NCBI GenBank assembly: GCA_009760855.2
Contig: WPIO01000087.1
Coordinates: 383,501-447,500 of the forward strand
DNA: 64,000 nt
Source: Cristatella mucedo
Taxonomy: Eukaryota; Bryozoa; Phylactolaemata; Cristatellidae
Direction: 5' to 3'
Both the position numbers and the translations under genes were made by a program. This document shows, one piece after another, positions 58,068 through 64,000 of this stretch. Position 1 is the first letter of the stretch. The number at the start of each line of letters is the position of its first letter. Below the pieces are notes generated by a model. The model did not search any database. It was not told the origin of the DNA and worked only from the letters and a program-made list of their open reading frames with translations.

Positions 58068-58150
58068 TAATAATACTAATTATTGTATTACATTTGTCTA
58101 GCGCCTTCCGAGAAATTATTCTCTTTCTAGGCACTCTACCTATGCAGTAG
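58068..58150 (-). repeat. LINE family A tail fragment
   Basis: AATAATAATAC, then TAGCGCCTTCCGAGAAATTA and TTCTCTTTCTAGGCAC; solitary tail. Confidence 0.5.
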
Positions 58151-58154
58151 AGAA

Positions 58155-59385
58155 AACATGATTAGCAGCTGGACTGGCTGGATCTACTTCGTACGAGCTG
58201 CTCGGCCTCGAAGCAGTGTCGTGCACAGGAGGCAGCCCGAGTAGCTAGCGACTCAGAGGGCAGCTTTTTACCGGCTGGGGGTCATAAGGTCAGACGGCTA
58301 CGAGGTCAGGATTACAGCTACCTGGCCGAAGCTGGTGGCACAGGCTTATCCGAAATGGCTGCCTGCAGTTATGTATCTTCCTCCTTCTCCTTGACGCACG
58401 TGAAGAAAACACGGAAGTCTGGAATTTCGCACCGCACCTTAGCCGATCTCCACTTAGCTGAGTTTCTGTTGGCCGAGGGAACGCAAAAGCAAGCCACCTA
58501 AGCTGTCGGAGGTTACTACGGTGCGGCTCTGACGAAGTCGCCGTTCTGAAAACGTCTGCTGTGATGCGAGCTAGGCAGGTAAGGAAAAAATGTATGGTGG
58601 ACCCAAGTATTAGGGACACTCGACGTTCTTACTCGGATTGGCTGTAATTGAAGCACCTACGTATTCCTGCCTTACTCACGCACTCATGCATGACTGCAGT
58701 CAAGCACAACCACACGAACGAACGTGTAGGCACATGTACAGCTTACACTCACTCGCACACTAGCCGTCTACCAAGCATACTAGCCCTTCTGACTATCCAG
58801 GCATCCTCCTTCTGAATGCCTAAATTTACTGCTGATTTCAGCGAAGCACGTACTAAATCTCTTGCAGACCACTGTGATATTCCGCATCCTTGTTAAAAGA
58901 GACCGTTGTCAGTTCGCCCATTAAGATATCATCACTGGACGAAGAAGAATAGTTCTGCTCAGTTTTCTTCTATCCATTGCCGTCGAATGTAGTAGAGACT
59001 CAGAAGCTGCAGACGGCTCCTATATCTAAATGTGACTAAACCGACATTCTAACCTGCAGTCAAGATTGGGAGTGAATCGATCCGTGGCGTCAGAGTTAGT
59101 GCAATTTTAATTATCAGCCATATTGACTTATGTAGAGATCATCTGCAAGGATCGCTGGATCTCCTTGGTCAATTTAGATTAGAATGATCGGAAAGTCTAG
59201 CCGAAGAGCCCGACAACTCAGTTAAGCATCGCCGACATCTAAGCAAAGGCCCTGGTGTAGGTCCACCAATTTTCGATTTATTTTGGAATTCTGAGATTAA
59301 ATCGCTGTGGATTGTAAATTTTTTAACTTTAGTATCGCCCCGAATTAGGCGAGATGGGCTTCTATGCTATCTGCGGTTTTGCCCC
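58155..59385. other. Unassigned DNA
   Basis: No recognised repeat. A minus open frame at 58619-58290 has no domain. Confidence 0.3.
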
Positions 59386-60575
59386 TCTTAACTATGGAGT
59401 ACCTCAGGGCTCCGTGCTAGGTCCGGTTCTTTCCACCGTTTATACTCTCCCTCTTGCTGATGTGATTGCCAAGCACAATCTAGGCTTTCATTTCTATGCG
59501 GATGACACTCAGGTGTACCTTTGCTTTGATCCCTCCCAGCCTTCGAGCACCTCAAATTCTCTAAACTCACTAGCAGCATGCATTGATGACATCCGCACAT
59601 GGATGGCAGCAAATTTTCTAAAACTGAACGATGACAAAACTAACTTACTAGTTATGGGCAAACCCCAGTGTGATTCAGAGATTGGAAAGGCTGACTCTCA
59701 AAACTGGCTCTGCCAGCATATCTCCTGTTGAATCAGCTCGAAATCTATGTGTCATTCCAAAGCGACCTCTCGTTAGATGACCATATCAGCTCCACAGTCA
59801 AATCTGTCTATTTTCAGCTTCATAACATTGCTAAAATTCGGGCTTGTTTAGATTAAGGATACCACGTCCAAGTTGGTCCATGCATTCGTGACATCCCGTC
59901 TCGACTTCTGCAACTCACTGCTTACTGGCCTACCGGCATGTGCGATCAGGCGATTGCAGCTGGTGCAAAACTCTGCAGCTAGGCTTGTCTGTCGTGAGCG
60001 TCGCAGTTGCCACATTACTCCACTTCTCGCCGACCTGCACTGGCTACTGGTCAAGCAACGGATTGACTTCAAGGTTTTGTCGCTCACTTTTAGGTCCCAT
60101 CATTCTACGGCCCCAGCCTATCTGTCAGATATACTACCCCATCAGGCCAAGCGTCGTACCACCTGCTTTTCGGAATCCAACAGTCTACAGATACCTCGTA
60201 CAAACCTCAAATCTTTTGGAGACCGTGCATTTAGTTCGTATGCTCCCAAAGCCTGGAACTCCTTCCCGACCTGCGTCAGAACATCCCCTGACCTGACCAC
60301 ATTTAAAAGGAGCTTAAAAACACACCTATTTAGGACAGCATTTAGTGGTTCCCTGTGATTCGTGCTTCATGTGCTTATGCGTGCTGACACTGTGCATGCT
60401 GCCACACTTGCATGCTGCCACTGTGCACGTCACCCTAACAACGTTATTCAGGTTGTTTATAGAGCACAATACTAATCAACATTCAATCGCGTTTCTTTTT
60501 GCAGCAAAGATAAAGTGCGCAGGAAGAGATTTAGTTTTCTGATGGCGCTTAACAAGTGCATTATTGTTATTATTA
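59386..60575 (+). mobile_element. LINE family A copy A19
   Basis: 5'-truncated at [40 protein letters not shown] intact, frameshifts near 59665 and 59750 and a stop near 59852, then an open C-terminal domain ([20 protein letters not shown]) to TAFSGSL and TGA, 3' UTR, hairpin and (ATT)n. Close to A14. Confidence 0.8.
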
Positions 60576-60659
60576 TAAGATGAATGGGAACCAGATACTC
60601 TTTGCTCTGATCCATCGGCCGGGCAAGCCGAACGGATGAACGCTGGCATGTGCGGTAAC

Positions 60660-61140
60660 CCATTAATTTGCTACTGCTGCCACTGCTGCTTCTGCTGCTA
60701 CTGCTGCTACTGCTGCCACTGCTGCTTCTGTTGCTTCTTCTGCCACTACTGCATCTGGTGCTTCTTCTGTCACTCCTGCTTGTGCAGCTTGTGCTGCTTG
60801 TGCTGCTTGTGCTGCTTGTGCTGCTTGTGCTGCTTGTGCTGCTTGTGCTGCTTGTGCTGCTTCTGCTGCCGCTTTCACAGCCGCTACTGCTGCAGCTGTT
60901 GATGCTTCGGCTGCTGCTGCCGATGCTGCTGCTTTCATCACTGCCACTGTTGATGCTTCTGCCACTGTTGATGCTTCTGCTGCTGCTGCCGCTGCGGCTG
61001 TTAAGGCTTCTGCTGCCGATGTTGCTGCCGCCGCTGCTGCTACTTCTGCTGCCTCTGGCGCTGCTGCCGTTACTACTGCAGGCGCTGCTGTTACTTTGGC
61101 TGCTTCCGCCGCCGCTGCCGTCACTGCCGTTACTGCTGCT
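60660..61140. repeat. GCT-rich cryptic trinucleotide tract
   Basis: About 480 bp of imperfect CTG/GCC triplets containing about eight 9-bp units TGCTGCTTG at 60784-60860. All six frames are nearly open (poly-Leu, poly-Ala with QAA repeats, poly-Ser, poly-Cys), so coding cannot be inferred from openness. If translated, the minus Ala-rich frame (61124-60663) is the most protein-like. Confidence 0.75.
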
Positions 61141-62040
61141 ACTATCGTCGCGACCTTGAGCGTACGGAAATCGCATCTACTGGCCCGTCATTGCTTAGGT
61201 GGATTTCGCTCTGCCTCAATCTAATTTCCCTAAGGGCGTGAGAGTATGAACTCATCATCCGGCGAGGGCAACGAGTCGCAGTTCATAGCACGAACTCATC
61301 GTTTGCGACTTCAACCGTCGCACTCATGCAGCTCGCTCTCTTGTATTGTTTGCCCGTCAATAGCGTTAGCTGGCTGACGCATGTTTCGCCTGAGTCCTGA
61401 ACTCTTTGAAGCACGCAGAAAGAAGCACGCCGCGTCGAGGTTTCACAGAAGCACGTTAAGCTCTAGGCGGCGGCGCTGACCACGAAAAGCATGCGGTCAA
61501 TACGAATAGGCCGCCGCCTTTTTCTGGATTTCCGCCGCGGCCGCCGCCGCCGCCGCCGCCGCCTCCGCCGCCGCCGCCGCCTCTTCGGACTCGAGGCGAG
61601 GGGCGGCGGCGGCCGCCGCCGATCTCGTCGTGCCGGGGGCATCTCGCGCCACGTCGTCATTCGCTGCTCGTGCGCTGAGCCTGTGGACTGCATCGCTCGC
61701 CGAGGCTGGAAAGCTAGCGTAGCGTATGCTGCACCTTCACACCGGCCGTACGAAGCAAGCAGTTCATGCCCAACGGCGGACAGCTGCAGGCAACATTGGC
61801 GGCAGCTCCAACAGCCTAACGATCGGCGAAGCAGCGATACGCGGACTTTTGCCGCGGCGCGTCATGCCTCTCCGAGTCGCCGGCATCTCGCCAATGGAGT
61901 CACTCAGAGGAGGCCACGGACGAGTCTATAGTTACGAGCTGCGACGACAGCTCTGTCTGGCGCCACAACGCCGCTTGCAAGATACACGCGACCTCACTCA
62001 CAAATGTCGCGCCAGAGTTAACGTCAAGAATCGTGAGACT
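61141..62040. other. CpG-rich DNA with (CCG)n
   Basis: GC-rich. An imperfect (CCG)n run lies at about 61535-61620. The overlapping Arg-rich frames on both strands are composition effects. It lies just downstream of the neuropeptide gene. Confidence 0.35.
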
Positions 62041-62083
62041 AAATGCTAAAAAAAGATCTCCACCGCTTTAGACAACAGTTTTT

Positions 62084-62089
62084 TTTATT
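62084..62089 (-). promoter_or_regulatory. Candidate poly(A) signal of the neuropeptide gene
   Basis: AATAAA on the minus strand, about 350 nt after the stop codon, inside an A-rich run. It would give a short GC-rich 3' UTR. It is the only such hexamer I noticed in the immediate downstream DNA. Confidence 0.4.
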
Positions 62090-62437
62090 TTTCGTTTTTG
62101 TGTATACGATGCCCCCAGACAGGGTATACAGACGCGAGCAGAAGGGCACGCGGAAATATCTACCGTCTCCGCTTCTCCGCCGGTCGCCCGCGCGTCAGCG
62201 CCGCCCGCAGTGTCGTCGCATGCGTCGCAACAGGGCGACGCGTCTTCCGGCGCATGCCCAAGCGAGCGAGCCGAGCTTGCGCGCAATCCGCGCCCCCTGG
62301 CGCGAAGCTGTGCGCTCGGCTTCACGAGGCACTTGCGCCGAGCTGCTGCTGCCGCCGCCGCCCCGAAGTGTCGTGCGACGGCGGCGGCGCGCCGAGGTCG
62401 CTGAGGCGCAGCGCGGGGCGCCGCGCCGCGCCGCAGG

Positions 62438-62874
62438 CTAGCCGATGCGCAGCATGTTGAACTTCTGCTTCTTCTCGGCGGCGTGCTCGAACGCGCCGTC
62501 GAGCAGCGCGTCGCCGCTCGACGCCATGCTACCGTCCTCCGCCGCAGCGCGGCTCCACCAGGCGCCGCGCAGCGCGCCCGCGCCGCTGGGTGCGAACCTC
62601 TTGCCCATTCGCATTGCGAGCAGCCGCTTGTTGGCAAAGTGCGCCGCCGCCGAGTCGCCGTCGCCGTTCGCGTCGTCAGCATCCGCGGGTGCGGCCGGCG
62701 CCTCGTCGTCGTCGTAGCTCGCCCCGTCGTCGCCGCCGCCGGCGGCGGCGGCAGACCAGTCGTCGTAGAGCTCGTAGTTGGAGACAGCTGAAGACCTGCC
62801 GTCGTCGTAGACGGCTCGCAGAAACGTCGAGAGCCTCTTCAAGTCGCCGACGGTGAGCGGCACCGCTGCGGCGT
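62438..62874 (-). CDS. Exon 2 of neuropeptide precursor (peptides and spacers)
   Basis: 145 codons including the TAG at 62440-62438. The reading frame is open further upstream to about 63005, but the TTTGCAG acceptor at 62875-62876 gives the phase needed by exon 1. Order: LTVGDLKRLSTFLRAVYDDG-type segment, SNYELYDDW, poly-Ala/Gly/Asp spacer, NKR, LLAMRMGKR, FAPSGAGALRG, WW-containing spacer, EKKQKFNMLRIG-stop. There is one copy of each putative peptide, unlike the many-copy myomodulin precursors of molluscs. Confidence 0.78.
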
Positions 62875-63324
62875 CTGCAAACCGAAACGGATAGCCGTCG
62901 CACGGACAACGCCGGCAGACAGTCGGGCCGTCGCCGCCGCTAGCGAGAATGCAGCCGGAACGCTCGGACAGCCTGGCTCTGGTTGCGCCAACTCTTATCG
63001 CGGGCTATTGCCGGCAGACGAGCACATTCGGTATCAAACGCCGGTAAGCGCGCCGCCGCGTTGGCTGCTTACTACCCAATGCGGCGAGCTGCCTGAGCGG
63101 CCGCGTAGCTGCGCTGCAGCGGGCGGCGATCGGATGACGAAGCGAGATTTGAATGAGCACAAATACGCGAAGACTTATATGAGAACCACTCAGATTTGAC
63201 CCAGGGTTAAAAAGCGCGCCTTAAACGACTACGGTCGTAGGCTTGAGCCCGGAGGCATATATAAAGTGCCTAGATTGAGATCGCGTTATCTTGGGGTGAT
63301 ATACAAATAAATTATTTATACGTA

Positions 63325-63355
<31 letters not shown>

Positions 63356-63534
63356 TTATATTTATATATTTATTTATTTATCTGGTTGAGAAAACCTTTC
63401 CATTTGTCGAAAGGTGCAGAGAATGGCAGCGACGATACGACGCCGAAAAGGGCGGGCGCACGGCAGGCCTCACCTTGGCACTGAGCACTCCACAGACCTA
63501 GTAGGCACGCCCACCAGGCTAGCTTGAGAGACAT
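62438..63534 (-). CDS. Secreted neuropeptide precursor, two coding exons, complete
   Basis: Model: exon 1 63534-63474, intron 63473-62875, exon 2 62874-62438, giving about 165 residues. Exon 1 is a hydrophobic signal peptide (MSLKLAWWACLLGLWSAQCQ) ending CAAG|GTGAGG. Exon 2 follows a pyrimidine-rich acceptor (TTTCGGTTTGCAG|AC). The split codon G+AC restores the frame exactly. The proprotein has an N-terminal segment starting AAAVPLTVGDLKRL, a long acidic Ala/Asp/Gly-rich spacer, then KR-LLAMRM-G-KR (about residues 103-113), a second spacer, and at the very end KK-QKFNMLRIG followed by TAG. Both G residues are in position to become C-terminal amides, and Q could cyclise to pyroglutamate. The dibasic sites, acidic spacers and signal peptide are typical of peptide-hormone precursors processed in the secretory pathway. 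The MLRI-amide end resembles myomodulins (xMLRL/M-amide), but family membership is inference. Alternative: chance open frame in GC-rich DNA, unlikely given matching signal peptide, splice sites and phase. Confidence 0.78.
63205..63320 (+). repeat. SINE type 2 in neuropeptide intron
   Basis: ACTACGGTCGTAGGCTTGAG (B-box region), then AAGTGCCTAGATTGAGATCG, CTTGGGGTGATATACAAATA and an AT-rich tail. The head is truncated. Confidence 0.55.
63323..63378. repeat. AT-rich simple repeat
   Basis: (TA)n followed by TATTTATATTTATATTTATA and TTTATTTATTTA. Confidence 0.9.
63474..63534 (-). CDS. Exon 1 of neuropeptide precursor (signal peptide)
   Basis: ATG at 63534-63532, preceded by GTGCAA. It encodes 20 residues: a short basic N-end (MSLK), a hydrophobic core rich in W, L, A and C, and a small-residue stretch (SAQC) suited to signal peptidase. 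It ends with one base of a split codon before the GTGAGG donor at 63473. It is too short to stand out as an ORF; it was found by searching upstream of exon 2 for a phase-1 donor. Confidence 0.75.
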
Positions 63535-63539
63535 TTGCA

Positions 63540-64000
63540 CGCACTGGCGCGGCTCACTGACCAGCTAGCACCGTGACGCTTCCCGAGCAGTCGACGACTC
63601 TCCGATCTCGGCTTCAGCGAGCCCTCGCTTATGTACGGCCAGGACTTCCGCCGTTTCGCAGCCGTTCGATTACGTCGACCACCTGCGGATGTCGTCATAG
63701 CGGGGCGGACGGGAATTTTCTTAACGCGGCTCCAGACTAAAAGAACCGCCCACCCCCCCGGGACGGCATCGTCGAAGCACCGTAGCTGCGCGGCTCAAGT
63801 GCCGCGCGAAATACACTTCATTAATTAATAGCCCTATGAAGCGGCGACGCGTCGCGCGACGACGCGCGCCCGAGAGCGAGCGTTATCGGCCGTCGCAACG
63901 TTATCAAGTTTCCATCGACCCCGCGCTGCCGCGTTCGTCGCTACTCATCTGCAAAAGCGGCGAGCGCCCTTTTCAAAGGCAGAGTGAGGCCGGAAATAAG
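63540..64000 (-). promoter_or_regulatory. CpG-rich 5' flank of neuropeptide gene
   Basis: GC- and CpG-rich sequence directly upstream of the signal-peptide exon, as expected for an unmethylated invertebrate promoter. No canonical TATA box was seen; ACATAAG on the minus strand near 63627-63634 is only a weak candidate. A GACGACGCG-rich stretch lies at 63840-63880. No second ORF with support. Confidence 0.35.

Larger units (their letters stand above)
62875..63473 (-). other. Intron of neuropeptide gene
   Basis: 599 nt, GTGAGG...TTTGCAG. It contains a type-2 SINE on the opposite strand (about 63205-63320) and an AT-rich (TATATT) simple repeat at about 63323-63378, both in an otherwise GC-rich locus. 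Confidence 0.7.

Noticed and set aside
62590-62856. Plus-strand Arg-rich open frames over the neuropeptide exon
   Set aside because: Shadow frames of GC-rich minus-strand coding sequence; poly-Arg composition and no splice or start support.

Overview
This window looks like nuclear DNA of an invertebrate animal. Single coding exons with GT/AG borders lie far apart, introns are packed with non-LTR retrotransposons, and there are tRNA-headed SINEs, cut-and-paste DNA transposon relics, long microsatellites and CpG-rich islands. Nothing in it looks bacterial. The phylum cannot be fixed from the sequence; a lophotrochozoan-type animal is a guess based only on the MLRI-amide-like neuropeptide end. 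The local reading frames that start on GTG or TTG are not starts here; I read the sequence as exons.

Two host genes can be reconstructed, both on the minus strand. (1) A spread-out arrestin-family gene has seven exons between 32881 and 12007. They encode the second half of the N-domain and nearly all of the C-domain. The splice phases agree across all six joins even though the introns are 0.6-6.6 kb long and full of transposons. Its 5' exons were not found with confidence. (2) A complete two-exon secreted neuropeptide precursor lies at 63534-62438: a signal-peptide exon, a 599-nt intron carrying a SINE, and a second exon with an acidic spacer, KR/GKR/KK cleavage sites and two predicted C-terminally amidated peptides (LLAMRM-amide and a terminal QKFNMLRI-amide). 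I do not recognise its exact family; the terminal peptide resembles molluscan/annelid myomodulins.

Most of the rest is repeats. Two L2/CR1-clade LINE families dominate. Family A has a GTAAAGCGCC...GGCGCTTT hairpin and an (ATT)n tail; family B has an ACATTACATT tail. Copies are nested in readable order. B3 contains the full-length B4, which contains B5. A minus A copy contains A14 with a TTAGATG target duplication. B1 is split by a 6.4-kb block of A copies that holds a further A-in-A insertion, a SINE and a 398-bp hAT MITE with an 8-bp target duplication. There is also a 2.1-kb Mutator-like element with long terminal inverted repeats and a broken MULE transposase, a Tigger/pogo transposase relic, and two SINE families; the 3' tail of the second resembles the family A LINE tail.

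Layout: 0-11.3 kb, SINEs and the B1/A nest; 11.8-32.9 kb, arrestin gene with the MULE and the B3/B4/B5 nest in its introns; 33-47.6 kb, decayed LINEs and microsatellites; 47.7-53.6 kb, GC-rich island DNA with (CGG)n and (GA)n; 53.6-60.6 kb, more LINE copies; 60.6-64 kb, a GCT-rich tract, GC-rich DNA and the neuropeptide gene with a CpG-rich 5' flank.
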